From the NCBI GenBank assembly GCA_022264855.1, contig JABYQU010000046.1, forward strand, positions 186,001-250,000: a stretch of 64,000 nucleotides of DNA. Direction: 5' to 3'. This stretch comes from Lenzites betulinus (taxonomy: Eukaryota > Basidiomycota > Agaricomycetes > Polyporales > Polyporaceae). Both the position numbers and the translations under genes were made by a program. This document shows positions 11,621 through 24,242 of the stretch, in pieces (position 1 is the stretch's first letter; each line of letters begins with the position of its first letter). The notes beneath the pieces are model-generated. The model searched no databases and was not told the origin of the DNA. It worked only from the letters and a program-made list of their open reading frames with translations.

Positions 11621-12584
11621 GCGAGCCACTCCTTGTTTCGCGAGGTATGTTTAGAGTATTTCTATGTCTCATACACGCCACTCATCGGGTTTGCAGCTTG
11701 GCTGACACGCAAAGTGACTGATGCGATGCGTACCCTGTCCTCCCCTCCGCTAGTCCGCCCATGGCTTTGTAATCAACATACGCTCCGTTCCAGATATTTT
11801 GCACTCGCTCCCGATCGGAACCTTGGCTTGTGCAGCAGCCCGCAGTATGCCCGCTCGCATATTTCTTGGTGAACAGTCATAACGCGGGTGCTGACGCCAT
11901 TGAGTGCGAATCGCGCCTGCGGTCGGGTGCGACACCCCTTGACGGGGTCATTGTGCGTCCCCATACGGCTGCCGGGCTGCTGATATTCAGTGACAGATGC
12001 GTCGCGAGTACGCTGCCCGATTCTGAGGTGACGCCAGCTGGCTCCAGGGAAACGTCTGCTGATTCCGGAGCTCGCCACTTCCTGAAGAAGTGCTCTCTGA
12101 GGCTGCGCAGCCTACGACTTCTGCTAGCTATGACCGTGAGTCACCATGAGTGCATCATTCGGGTGGTCTGAAGTTTGTCGTGCTGTTAAGTCGCAGTGTA
12201 TCTAGATCTGCCTGTGTATGCCAGCGGCCCATAGTCGACGCACTGCCAGTTCCGCAGCACCTGCGTTATGCGGTGGTTGCACTTCGGACTCGGAACGCTG
12301 CGGGTGTGCCGATCCGAATTCGTAAACGGGCGCCAACACAGCACAGCATGGGGCGGAGCACGGCAAGCGCCGGCTGGACCCGGAAGCACCTCGCGGTTCT
12401 TACTCACCTCCGGCGAGTTACACAGGCTCAGTCATGTTTTCTCGTGTCCGTTCATGCTGGACGACAACTCCGGAGCTTCGTTACTGCTAGCCCCGCACAC
12501 TGTAATCACGGTGCAAGGGCCGTGCGGGGCCTATTGGCGGACGCCGTCGGCGTACACGTATCCCGAGTCGAGTCATCGCCCGAT

Positions 12585-12660
12585 TTCCAAGCTCTTCCCC
12601 AGCGGATCGAATGCTCGTGCTTGCGGGGTTGGCACAGATCCAGCGCTTTCCAGATTCGGA
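12585..12660 (+). promoter_or_regulatory. Possible degenerate heat-shock elements
   Basis: TTC-type blocks at 5-bp steps: TTCcaAGCtcTTC at 12585-12597 and TTCcaGATtcGGA at 12648-12660. They resemble the alternating TTC/GAA array bound by HSF1, but the GAA positions are imperfect. They lie upstream of a TATA box and a small heat-shock gene, which is the only reason to take them seriously. Confidence 0.3.
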
Positions 12661-12675
12661 TTTTTCTGGCCGTGG

Positions 12676-12682
12676 TATATAA
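12676..12682 (+). promoter_or_regulatory. TATA box of small heat-shock gene copy 2
   Basis: TATATAA, about 62 bp upstream of the ATG at 12744, giving a short leader as is usual for fungal heat-shock genes. Confidence 0.6.
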
Positions 12683-12743
12683 GCAGCCCGCCCTCGGAAG
12701 ACCAGTTTTCAAGCCTCGCCGTGGCATCCTCCGAACGCAGAAC

Positions 12744-13491
12744 ATGTCTCCTATGTACTCGCACCCACCCGCAACTCACGCTCAATCGCGCCCCTCACTC
12801 TCCAAGTCTCAAAGGATGCTCCAGGAGGAGGATCCCCGTTTCCGAAGCCTGGATCGGATGCTCGCTCGGGCGTATATAGAGCTGCAGCGACGACGCGCGC
12901 AGCAGCAGAGGGCCGGGGTCTACATGCCAAGGTAAGCATTACCCTCACCTGCGCCAACGAGCTACTCTGACATATACCTTTGTTATCCAGAATGGACCTC
13001 TATGACGACCCAACAAACACATTCGTCACTGCGGTCTTCGAACTTCCTGGCATGAAACCCCACCAACTATCTGTGCGGATAGAGAGCGGATACCTCGTCA
13101 TCGAGGGCGAGCGCACGGGGCCGCAGATGTCTATGACAGAGCATCAGAGTGCCTCGTCCTCGGAGCCGACGCCACAAACCCAAACCCTGTACCCAGTACA
13201 GGAGATCAAGTATGGCAAGTTTCGTCGCGGAGTGAGACTCCCCGAGGGCGTCACAGTGAGTCTTTTTGTGTCTTAGTCATCACCAAAACCCTGTGATTAA
13301 CCCTTTTTTCTCTCTTCTCGTGTGATCAGGCCAGCCACGTACGCAGCATGTTGGCAGAGGGCATGTTGACCATCTCGTGGCCCCGGGACCCGGCAAGCTT
13401 CGTGGCACAGACACATAATCCGCAAGCTTCGCCCGCAGCAGATGCTGTCCCGGACGCAGGGTACGAGGGCGATGATCCCGGTACCGCCTGA
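12744..13491 (+). CDS. Small heat-shock protein (HSP20/alpha-crystallin), copy 2
   Basis: Second HSP20 holdase. Exon 1 (from MSPMYSHPPATHAQS, ATG 12744) ends QQQRAGVYMPR. An intron of about 57 nt leads into MDLYDDPTNTFVTAVFELPG, the start of the alpha-crystallin domain, then SGYLVIEGERTG and VQEIKYGKFRRGVRLPEGVT. A second intron precedes SHVRSMLAEGMLTISWPRD, which carries the conserved A..EGML..SWP end of the domain. The tail ends EGDDPGTA with TGA 13489-13491. Intron positions and the motif order match the minus-strand copy at 9309-9998. The two copies are transcribed away from each other with QCR8 and OST4 between them. An alternative start is the Met at 12753. Confidence 0.9.
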
Positions 13492-13784
13492 AGCCTATAT
13501 CACGGTATTTCTTACTCGGCATTCCCCTCCGTTCCTTGGTATTTTGCGGTACTGTAGTCACTATCTCGCGTTGTTTTCATTTGGCTCTCGTTGATTCGTT
13601 TGGGAACCCAATGGACATTATACTACTATACTTGTAATCGTATGTTTTGTCTGGCTGTATCATAGTTTCGCTCTCCATATCCTCATCTAAAAACCCGTCT
13701 CGCTACCTTTAATGATCCCCATGGGCATTCGAAGCACCATACCATGTGGCTCCATGTTGTGTGCGTGTTCCCCATCTTTCAGTC

Positions 13785-16194
13785 TCAGTCTCTGATCTCG
13801 CGGACGTATCGCGTAACCAGGAGGGGCATCTGGTGCCCCTCCTTGCGCGCGCTACGGAGCTGGGGACGCTGCACGACACTCGTCTTGCGCCCAATGTCTT
13901 CAGGTGGGACCGCGAGTGCGAACTCGAACGCGCGTACGAGGACGAAGATGAGCGCTTTCATCCTGCATCGCGGATAAGTTAAGCACGTGTGGGGTAAGAA
14001 ACAACGAAGACATGAGGACGCACTCGACCACGGAGAACCGGTACCCGATGCAAGCGTGCGGGCCACCAATGAATGTGAGCATGTTGCTCCACACCCCCGG
14101 GATGCTCGCGATCGCGTCGGGGGGATGCGCCCAGCGCTCCGGCCTGTGACGCGCAGATCAGCCCCTGTCCTCAGTTTGAAATCGGAGTGGACGGACTTGA
14201 ACTCCAGCGCATCATCGCCCCAGTACTTATGCGCCCGGTTCAGCGCGAGAATCGGGATAAGAATGGAGCTTCCCCTTGAGACCCTGTAGATATAAGGCGC
14301 TTCAGATACCGCCCAGGAGCGACGATGATGTTGAAACCAACCTGATGCTGTCTTGTATTTGTCCGTAACGGTCGATAAACGGCTCGCTGACCGGGATGAC
14401 GTCATCCTTGAGTGCAACACGGTGCGTCGTAGGAACAGGCGCGTGGAGGCGTAGAGTCTCTCGTACAACCGCGTCGAGGTACGGAAGGCTGTTCAGCTCG
14501 TCCATGGTAGGTGTCTCGTTGAGGAGGGTGAACAATTCTGCGCGGAGCTTGTTTTGCACATCGGGAGCCTGAGTCAGCGCATACAAGCACCAGGTAGTGG
14601 CCGCGTTGGTAGTGTCGTGCCCTGTTGCGAGAAAGCTGAACGGTGCTATTAGCTTCAGATACTCCATCCCCTAAGAATCAAAGAGCAGCGCACGTCGGAA
14701 TCTCTGCACAATACATGTTTTAGATGCATAGCGTAAGGAAATGGAGGATAACATACGGGCTAACACGTCTTCATCGGACAGTCGCTGATCATCCGGAATG
14801 TCCGTCGCCATGTTGGCTTTGAGCAGAAGCGTGAGGAGGTCGCGGCCCTGCAGATCGCTACTCTTCATGCCTTTCTTCTCCTCAGCCATCTGGCGCTCAA
14901 TTTTAGCCTTCTTTTCCGCAATGAGTTCTTTGCCAATACGGCGCATAACACCCCGAGCGCGTTGGACGCGCTTCGAAACCTCATCCGGCTTGTTCGAGAT
15001 CATAAAAAAGCGTGAGCCTGTAGTGCATACGGCACATCTTGAAGCGACTCACAATGAGATCCAGGACCGGGATGAAGTTCTTCATAATCTTGAACACGGT
15101 GAGGTTGCGGGGCAAGAACATCTCTTGCCATGCGACGTTGAGCTCGTTCGGTTCGCCAGTGGGGTTGAGAGCGTTGAATTGGTAGTCAAATCCTACGAAG
15201 AAAGGCCTTATGTTAGTTACTTGGTGAGAAGCCAATCGAATCGGATGGTAATATACCTGCCAATCCGATGACATCCAGAGTCATCTTAGTGAGTCCGCTG
15301 AAAACGTCAAGGCGCGCGCTGGGGGCCCCGTCGCCCGCCATCTGAGTATCCCATATATTCCGCAGCTTTGACGAAGCGCGCGATTTAGCATCAATAATCA
15401 GCGCCATGCTGTTGACTCAAAATACCCACTTCAATTGCTTTCTGGATGAATATTTCGGTGAGGTCACGTATTTGTGCGAGACCGAAAGCAGGGTTCTATG
15501 TCAACAGTCAGTATACCGGCGACCCGAGTGCGCATAGAAAAAGTGGTACCGAGATATGACGCTAGATTTGGTACTACGGTTAACTCAAAGGGAAGTGGAT
15601 GAATTGGTACAACGAACTTGCCTGACGCCGGTGTAGGTCGTCTACGAATGCACGGTAGGTGTCAACGCATGATTCCTACTGCTCCTTCGGTACGTCCTAG
15701 CAACTACATACCTTCGGCAAATAGCAGTCCTGTTGCGGGAGGATTAGACAACAGCGCAACGTGAGTATGTCGACTTTCGCACCTCGACCAAGAACCTTGG
15801 CAAGATTCTGCCGGGCAACAGCTGACTTTTGGTAATTCGCAGAGTGGGTCAAGATGTGATTCAGAGCGCGAGTATCCAGAGTGCACAGCCAGTCTTCCTG
15901 TATGGTCAAGCTATCATCAAACTGAACCAAGGCTCGCAGAGGATGACGTACGTTCAGGAAACCCTTATACATTATGTGAGGGCCATATATTGCGAGCCAA
16001 CGTTCCTGTGTCAAAGAGGTCTCCTCCCCTTGTATTTCCATCATGTTGCCGTAAAACCAGCTGGGGTTGGGCGGTCCTGGAAGGTTCCTGAGTGCCGTTG
16101 GCGTCCATCGTGGCAAGAGCGGCCAAGCTGTCCATATGGCGGCCCCCAGCAATCCCAGAAAAAACACAAGTACCGTTTGGAGAGCTGAGATCAT
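13785..16194 (-). CDS. Cytochrome P450, copy A
   Basis: ER-anchored heme monooxygenase on the minus strand. ATG 16194 gives [20 protein letters not shown], a membrane anchor, then a proline hinge ([16 protein letters not shown]). The I-helix carries the oxygen-binding motif [15 protein letters not shown]. The K-helix ExxR is in [13 protein letters not shown]. After an intron PERWAHPPD provides the PERF-type motif. The heme loop is [13 protein letters not shown], with the cysteine thiolate present and the first glycine region slightly variant. It ends [12 protein letters not shown] at 13785. About ten or more short introns. The hinge and heme loop resemble large basidiomycete P450 families, but I do not assign a CYP number. 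It is convergent with the heat-shock gene. All catalytic motifs are present. Confidence 0.88.
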
Positions 16195-19017
16195 ATGTCG
16201 TCAAGGGGCGACGTAGGGTTCGGAGAGCCGACAGACGGGGGTACAGGGCGATAACAAGGAATAGACTAAATCAATCCAACCTTTATAACATCCCATAGGG
16301 GTGGTTCAGCTTTATAAGGTGACAAGGTCTGAGGTCTATTCCAAGCTGCCCGTCGACAACCCTGCGCGCGCGCACGAGTACACGAGCGCCTTGCGTTTAA
16401 CCTGTACTATGTACCCACCAGTCCCGTGCGATAATTCGTCTGGACCTATACGGACCTATACGCACCGTCATGAGATACATTATGGAAGCCTGCATATTTG
16501 CAAGAAGACCAACCTTGCGCTCGCGATGGGAACGGTGCATGTACGTCGGATTGAGCTTCCGGACCCCCGCACCGCATATGTCGTCGCCCCTTGTTTGAGA
16601 ACACGCACCCAGTTATTTCCGGCGCGCAAATCGATAAGTTTCATTGCTGACAGCCGAGGCATCCGAGGCGGGCCCAGGGCATTGATCGAGTTTCCGAGTT
16701 TCCACTGTCCAGGCTCATTCAATACGAGGGCGCAGGTGCATATGCAGCGCTCGAGCCACTTGATAATTGCGAGCGAAGCGAGCAATTCAGTGTCTAGGGG
16801 ATGAAGAAATCGTCTTTGCGGGGAACAAACATGTACAAATCCACGTTTCGCAAATCTGACCAGCCACAATTTGACTTCGCTCATGGCACACTATAATCTG
16901 CTCATCTTGCGCTATAAGTACACATGCAGGTCAGTGCACCACATATCTACGTCTATGGAAGGTTTGAGCTCTGTTAAAGGAGTGCTTGTTGAGATAGGAA
17001 GGGTATCGACTTCTCGCCACACTTGAACGACTTAGCGCCCAACACTGCCTTTGGCGCCCAATCAAAGACGCGCCTCAGTGTTTGGTACTTACTGTCAGTG
17101 GCCAGAATTGTTGAACTTATTCAACGTCCAGCCGTTATCCAGTATAATAACGGCAAAGTACTAGTGTTACGCAAACAGGGGTGAAGCTTGTGTGCCGGCG
17201 TAGCGAGCACCTTTCGTCGACTGACGGAGCCTAGTGTTAGTTCTCCGTAGATATAAACTCACATGAGCCGCACCCCCACCAGCGTCCATGCGCACAACAC
17301 GTCTTGACCGGTGGGCCGTGCTTTTTCTAGGGGGAGAGGATGACTAAAACATAAAAATATGATGATTGATCAGTGTGTCGAGTGAAGGCAGCCCTGAGCT
17401 GCCACGCGAATTCCGCAGCCAGCTCATAGTATGACTGAGCCGGAGATGATGTATGATGACCGGGAGTTGTCCCCTGTAGACACATGCGTTCGCTTCGATG
17501 ACTTTGTTCCTCTGCGCGCGAGGCCGATTTACGAGCTTATACTCAGTGCAAACTCTAACAGCACTCGCTTAGACACTGGCAAGTACTCGGACCATGGTCA
17601 CCGCGAAGATCCCTGATATCAATGTCAAACAGATACTCACATACTTTTACATTTCACATTATACTATTGCCGTCTCTTGAGTGTTTAAACGGGGTGGCTA
17701 TATCCTCTATACGCGTCGTTAATTGAAACCGGGCTGCCTTGATCATGGACGTTCGAAATATGGATCGGCAGACGCCGACGGCCACGGCGTCGTTGGCGAC
17801 AGACGCCCATCAACAAAGGCTACTAATAGTAATAGTACTACTTACTCTAGCACTTTGTAATGTGTAGTGGTACTACAATGAACCACATCAATGAACCTTG
17901 GATACCTAAGCTTACTACGCCCGTTAACGACCCGTTCTAACCTCAGCCTCCACACCTCATAGCATGCTATGAACACGATTTACTCCAATTATGTTGCTAG
18001 ACGCACGCAGGACTACACGCGTAGAGCCGTGCTAACTTCCGCCGCCCAATATAGCGACCGGTCTACTAAAAACGAACTCCGAGTCGTCCCTCGCCACCTT
18101 CCATGCCGTCCCACGATGCTATCGCAGGATGGCGACACCGGATACACACAGTGACACAGCCTTTGGCTAGGTATCATGTCATTGAGATTTGACTGACCTG
18201 CGGATCCACAAGACTGGGGCCGCGAGAAACTTCCACGCTGCCGAAATGCTACCAAGGAGGCAAAGACGTCAACATCGGCCGCGGGGTACGTAGGTCATCC
18301 TACAATATGTCCATGCTGACCGGACTGTCGGCATGCACCGGCACCAGATTCTACTCAGTCTCTTCGCCATGTCATCGCAATTTAACGCATCTTCAGAAGA
18401 CCACACAAGGCCGCCTGACCATTGAACGTGTTGCAACAATCGAGATAATCAGGACGAGCTTTGTGAACATATCTGGCTAGAGCTCCATCTGTGGCATAAC
18501 ACGGACCGCCGCCGGCGTCCGGGTAGATCGCTCATCCCGGAGTCTCGTAGGCATGGGACCGTATACAGAGCCGACGGCGCGACCTCTGCTTCTTCCCGAC
18601 GTGAGTTCTATCAGTCACGCTACATAGCGCGCTTCCATGACTAACCCGCGCCGCAGAACCGAGCTTCAGGTTGAGGAGATTAATTGGCAATCCTACCCAC
18701 CACCCCCGACTCTACTGCGGTTCGTGACATTATGGATTACGCACTACCTCATGTACGTGCGCGCAGAATTCATCCCGTCTATCATGAGGCAGGCGCTTGG
18801 CCTCCCTGAAGTGACATCAGCTTGCAGATGGCTCCCTGGTTGTCTCAGACTCACCCTGTTTACTCGGCGCACCTATTTTGGAGGAAGTGCGAGTGTTGTG
18901 CGCGACATTTTTACGTGTGAACACCATCAGGATTGCCTTAAGAATTGGGGCTTCTGCGTGCCGTGATCCTCACTCCCACACATCCCCATCGTAAGCTCTA
19001 AATTTCCCGCTCAATCA
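16195..19017. other. Long intergenic stretch, no gene recognised
   Basis: 2.8 kb between two divergent metabolic genes (P450 on -, adenylate-forming reductase on +). Open frames here (for example 16301-16804 and 18637-18966) are short, without domains or plausible splice partners. No tRNA, terminal repeat or transposase remnant was recognised. It may hold an unrecognised non-coding RNA or an old decayed element; I cannot support either. Confidence 0.5.
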
Positions 19018-22000
19018 ATGCCTCTCAACCCCAACGACGCACCTGCCCACATCTCTACCTCGTTCTGCCACCCAGAGAATCTAGAGGGTATCGAGTCTCG
19101 CATCACTGTTCCCGAACTCTTTGACCTACAGGCCAAGGCGAACCCGAACTATCCCCTCTTCACCTTCAGTGATGGCGACAAGCGCGAGTTCATCACATAC
19201 GCCAGCGTGAACCGCGCTATCGACCGCGCTGCGCGGTACACTCTCGCTGGGTTCGATCACTACGATAGCACAGTAGAAGCCAGCGCAAAGCCGCCAACGG
19301 TTGCAATCCTTGCCAGAGCTGGTGAGTGAGCACTGGTTGTACTTGAAGGTTCCGACTAACCGTATTTGTTACATACAGATAATGCTACATATACCTCCAC
19401 CGTGATTGGAGTGTCCCGCGCTGGCTGCACAGCGTTTCTCATCTCCACACGAAACGGGGCAGCTGCCGTGGCGGACATGTTGAAGCGCACCGAGGCGTTG
19501 CAGTTGCTTGTCTCGTCGGATTCAGCCATGCAGGACCTCGCCCGAGACGCCCTCAGCCGGCTTCCCGAGGGGCAAGTGCCTGTCCGCAACATGCCGACCG
19601 TGGAGGACCTCTTTCCGACTGGCTCGGTGTCGGAGGACAGCCCCTTTGAGAAGACGGTGAAGTTCCCAGCACCGCGCGATCCGAGCACCGCCGTGGTGAT
19701 TCTCCACTCTTCAGGCGAGTTTCTTGTATAGCTGGGATACTCGAAAAGCGTATTCACATTATGCGCAGGCTCTACGGGCTTCCCAAAGACAATCCCGTGG
19801 ACTCACAAATTGATGAATTTTATCGCTCGATCTCCTCGTGCGTATCATACCCACGTAAGAGTTGGGATCAAATAAACCTGACGGAGTACAGTACAATGCG
19901 AGGTCGACACCGCTCGATCTATCATAGGCTGTCATAGTACGCCCATGTTCCACGGGATGGGTGTGTTTTTGATGGTCGCTGCGGTACGCCAAATTCACCG
20001 GCTCTTTCGATTTATGATCTCATAGGTTGCGGGACCGATAGCCCGTGTGCGGGTATGTCTTAGCATGCTTCAAGCCTGCATCACCCCCCACGTTCCCCAC
20101 GCCCGATGCGGTTTGGGACGGGATAGTGAAGTGCAGGTGCGACTTGGCGTGGACTGTCCCGGCTCTCATCCAGGTACGTTGGGTAATGACACTCGACTGC
20201 CCGAGTATGCATAATGGTCTTACGCTTGTACCCATAGGAATGGGGGCGGGATCCGGTGAAGGTAGGAGTGCTGAAGAAGATGTCTGGTCTAGTAAGTATT
20301 TGCCGGCCGCCAGTGGTGTGTCCGTACTTACTCAAGGACCATCGGTAGATCTTTGGAGGTGCATCGCTCAAGCGGGAAGTTGGAGACACTCTGGCCGCCC
20401 AAGGTGTTAACCTGTACACTGCATATGGATTGTGAGCGTCCTCGAATGTCTGACATTACATGTGTGCTAATGGACATACAGGACAGAAATCGGTATCATA
20501 AACTCCCTCTTTCGATGTGAGCCACGGATTACATCGGTATGATATACCCAAGCCACTAACTCAAACCATAGCAATTCCCGGTCTTGACTGGGAGTATTAC
20601 CGCCCACATCCGGCCAACAAGTTTGAGTATCGTCCGCATGGGGATAACAAGTATGAGCTTGTGGTCCTGGTACGTCATAGAAGTTAAACAGTTGTGGTCG
20701 ACATTCAACTGATACTGACCCGACAAACCGTAGTCACGGCCGGAAAACCCACTACCCGCAGTCAATACGCATGTCAATGGGCAAGACGGCTATGCAACAA
20801 ATGATCTGGTGGAGCCGCATCCGACGAAGCCAGACCTCTGGCGAGTCTATGGACGTATCGATGAACAGATTATGCTGTCCAATGGCGAGAAAGTGAGCGG
20901 TGCTACCCATACACCGACCGAACCTTGCTCAATACTCACTGTTGCGCCAATACATAGACAAATCCTCTCCCCATAGAAGCAGTAGTGAATGAGGACCCGC
21001 ACATCAGCTGCTCTGTGATGTTCGGGCGCGGCAGGTTCCAAAACGGCATCCTGATCCAACCTGAAGAGGGGTTCCAGTTTGAGCCGAGCGACGTCAAAGC
21101 GTTGGAGGAGTTCAGGAACATAATCTGGTGCGTTATTCTCAACCGATATCCACTCCTTGTGTGCATTTGCTAATTCTCAACTCCTACGTAGGCCCAGTGT
21201 GGAGCGCGCAAACGCTGATGCCCCGCAGCATTCTAGGATATTCAAAGAGGTCAGGGACACATTCACCTTCATCGACGGCCGTTTCGTGAAGACAGTGGTG
21301 TTAACACTATTTACAGATGATTCTCATCGCTTCCCCGTCAAAGCCCCTTCAGCTCAACGCCAAGGGTCTTCCACGCCGCGGCGTCATCTTGAACGACTAC
21401 AGCGAAGAGATTGAAGGGCTTTACCAACAAGTTGAGGACAGCTCACAGGGACATCTGAACGCACCGCCTGTCTGGGATGAGTCGAGTGCCCATGCTTTCG
21501 TCCGCGGGGTCGTCGAACAGACCCTTCGACGCACCATAGGGGTCAACGACGACATCTTCCGCCACGGCGGCGACAGGTTGGTTACTACCGTATGCATACA
21601 AAGAAGCGCTAAACAGTCATTCTCACACAGCCTGCAAGCAACGTGGATTCGCAACACTATTCTCCGCGGGATCCGTGAGACTGACGCCAAAGCGGCCACT
21701 CGTGCGCCCGCAGACCTCGTCTTCCAGAACCCCACCATCTCCGGACTTGCGAACGCCATCTTGAATTTGATCCGCTGCTCTGACGGGGAAACACAGCAGG
21801 CGCGCACCCCCCAAGACCTGCTGAAGTATGTCGAGAAGTACTCCGCGAATCTTCCCGCCCGCCCCGCAAACCTCGTCGACCGGCCGCCGTCTGATACAGA
21901 TGTGGTGTTGATCACCGGAACGACCGGCGGGTTTGGATGCGACGCTCTCGAACATCTCCTCCGCGATGAGAGTGTCAAGCGAGTGTATGCATTCAACCGG

Positions 22001-23193
22001 AAGGGGTCGAAGGCGCTCGAACGGCAGCATGCTCAGTTCCAGGCGAGGGGACTCGACGAGAGCCTCCTGGACACCCCGAAGTTCAAGATGGTCGAAGGCG
22101 TTTTGCATGAGCCTGGGTTTGGCATCGAGGCGACTCTGCTGGACGAAGTGCGGCGGTCGGTTACGCATATCATGCACAATGGTGGGTTACGGTAAACGTG
22201 TACAATTAGCAGGCATACAGGACTGATGAAATCGCCTTCAGCTTGGACCGTCGACTTTAACCTTTCCGTTGTATCGTTCGAGCCCGATATTCAGGGTGCG
22301 CGGAACTTGGTTGACCTCGGGATCAGCTCTCCATACAAGATTCCGCCTTCCATTATCTTCGTCAGCTCGATCGGCGTCTTCGCAAGTACGTCGCTGTTTT
22401 TGTAATATCGTTGATTCTGGTGGCTCCCGTACTGATTATATTCCAACTAGACTACGAGGGCCCTACGCCCGCGCCCGAGGCCTCTTTAGATGATCCTGCG
22501 GTTGCGTTTGGGTCGGGCTACTCCGAGGCCAAATGGATCACAGAACATGTCTTGCAGAAGTCCACGAAGGAGCGGGGCTTGCACAGCATCGTGATGCGTC
22601 TTGGGCAGGTGACAGGCAACAAGGTCGGGTACTGGAATGAGAAGGAGTGGTTCCCTTCGCTCGTCAAGTCGGCGCAGTTTCAAAAATGCTTACCGGATAT
22701 CGAAGGGGTGCGTATATTTATTAACAATGTGATGCGAGGATGCAAGCTAATCAGGGAGTTATAGACGGTCGCCTGGATCCCGGGATACGAAGCGGCCAAA
22801 GCGTTCACAGAACTGCGTCGATCCCCGGATTCTTTCGTGCACCTCGTTCATCCCCGACCTGTTCCCTGGCATACGATCATTAGGCCACTCGCAGAGGAGC
22901 TAGGCGTTCCGCTCGTGTCGTACAGCGAGTGGCTGTCCGCCCTCCAGAATAGTGTCCGGGAAGGGGACGCGTCCGAGGTGGATCTGATGAAGGCAAACCC
23001 TGCCTTGCGGCTTCTGCCGTTCTACACCAACGCGGACTCAGCGCCTGCCCCGGATCGCGAGCCGTTTGGACTTGTCTATCTGTCCACCGAAAAGTCGACA
23101 GTGGTGTCGAACGCACTCGCTGAACTTCCCCAGCTGGACGCGGAGCGCACGAAGGGCTGGCTGGCGGCATGGAAGCGTGCTGGGTTCCTGTAA
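19018..23193 (+). CDS. Adenylate-forming reductase (A-T-R, NRPS-like)
   Basis: Three-domain enzyme that activates a carboxylic acid as AMP ester, loads it on a phosphopantetheine arm and releases it by NADPH reduction to aldehyde. Start [15 protein letters not shown] at 19018. Adenylation domain: [18 protein letters not shown], the P-loop [26 protein letters not shown], the A5 motif [28 protein letters not shown], and the A10 lysine in [12 protein letters not shown]. Thiolation domain: the phosphopantetheine serine is formed across an intron ([13 protein letters not shown], near 21573). Reductase domain: NADP loop [27 protein letters not shown], and the catalytic Tyr/Lys in [15 protein letters not shown]. 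It ends [11 protein letters not shown] at 23193. All active-site motifs are intact. Such stand-alone enzymes are a basidiomycete speciality; known ones use benzoic acids or amino acids, and the substrate here is unknown. Confidence 0.92.
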
Positions 23194-24242
23194 GTAAGCG
23201 AGTCGAGGTTTAGTCGTACTTCCAGCTTCCAAGGTGGCCGATATCACTCCGATGCTGCCGCGGTGCCGTGGCCCATCATGCTGTGTTGCCCTACGAATTG
23301 GATATTTGTACAGCTCATTTATCACGCATCATAGCTTTACCCATTCAAGTTGCTGCCTCAGGTGAGGTCGAATAGTACTCTTTGCAAATTGCGGCTTTGC
23401 GTATGACGTTGTATGCAGATGTTCCTTCGACCGAAGTTATGTATGAGCTAGTTCGTTCTTAATTTGCTTCAATAGGACCTTCGGATCCGCCTTGTCGGAC
23501 GGGGCGCTTGCGTCCGGATCAATGCGAGCTAGTACTACTACAACCAATATTATCATTGGCAGCGACCTACGCGTCGTTCCACTGCCACGTAGTACTTAAC
23601 CTACGCATGCGCAGAACTGTCACGTTTTTCAGTCGCGGAAATGTGGTCTCATCGTCGTGAAGGACTATTTCGCTCTCGCTGGTGGACGGAGCCATCATCT
23701 TCCCAGTCTACATTACCGGCATGAGCGGGGAACGTGTACTACTCATCGATTTCATATGCATCGATATCACTCGGAAGTCTTCGAGGAAAACACAGCCGCT
23801 ACTGGTAATCTTTGCCAGTCTTCTCCGCGGCGCACAGCATGCGAGTATTTCAAAAGGCGGCACTAACTTGGATACTACATAGTGCTAGATGGAAGCCAAG
23901 TTGGTACGCCGTTTGTCCAGCTGTTCCCCGAACTTCCCAACTCACGATCCTGCTTCCAAAGGACGACCTCCACCAGCTCGCTGACGGCCGCGTCCATTGT
24001 AACCCAAGTACAGTGAACTAACGGAACCTCTCAAAGCGCGGCTACGGGATAGTCATCTAGTGCGCCGCAGTGGTCATCTAAGGGTGCCCTCACACTAAGA
24101 ACTAGGAGATCAGTACGTCGCCACTACTGTGTTCTACGTCGTCGCGGCAACAGCTGAAAATCTTCAGGAAGCCTACTCTCGACGTTCATCTCCGCTCGGA
24201 CAGAATACTTCAGGATCGCAGTTTGTCGCGGCATATTTCGTC
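23194..24242. other. Intergenic, no gene seen
   Basis: About 1 kb. Only short open frames (e.g. 23657-24021) with no recognisable protein. Nothing repetitive or RNA-like was recognised. Confidence 0.5.

Larger units (their letters stand above)
11621..12743. other. Intergenic, heat-shock promoter at right end
   Basis: 1.1 kb. Long open frames run through this GC-rich stretch (for example 12150 onward), but only the part from 12744 encodes a recognised protein. The right end carries a TATA box and degenerate heat-shock-like motifs. Nothing else was recognised. Confidence 0.5.

Noticed and set aside
12150..12743. Longer N-terminus for small heat-shock protein copy 2
   Set aside because: The frame is open upstream, but a TATA box at 12676 lies inside it and the added sequence has no HSP20 character, so ATG 12744 was chosen.
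18637..18966. 109-codon open frame before the adenylate-forming reductase
   Set aside because: No recognisable domain and no splice partners; a frame of this length can arise by chance in this composition.
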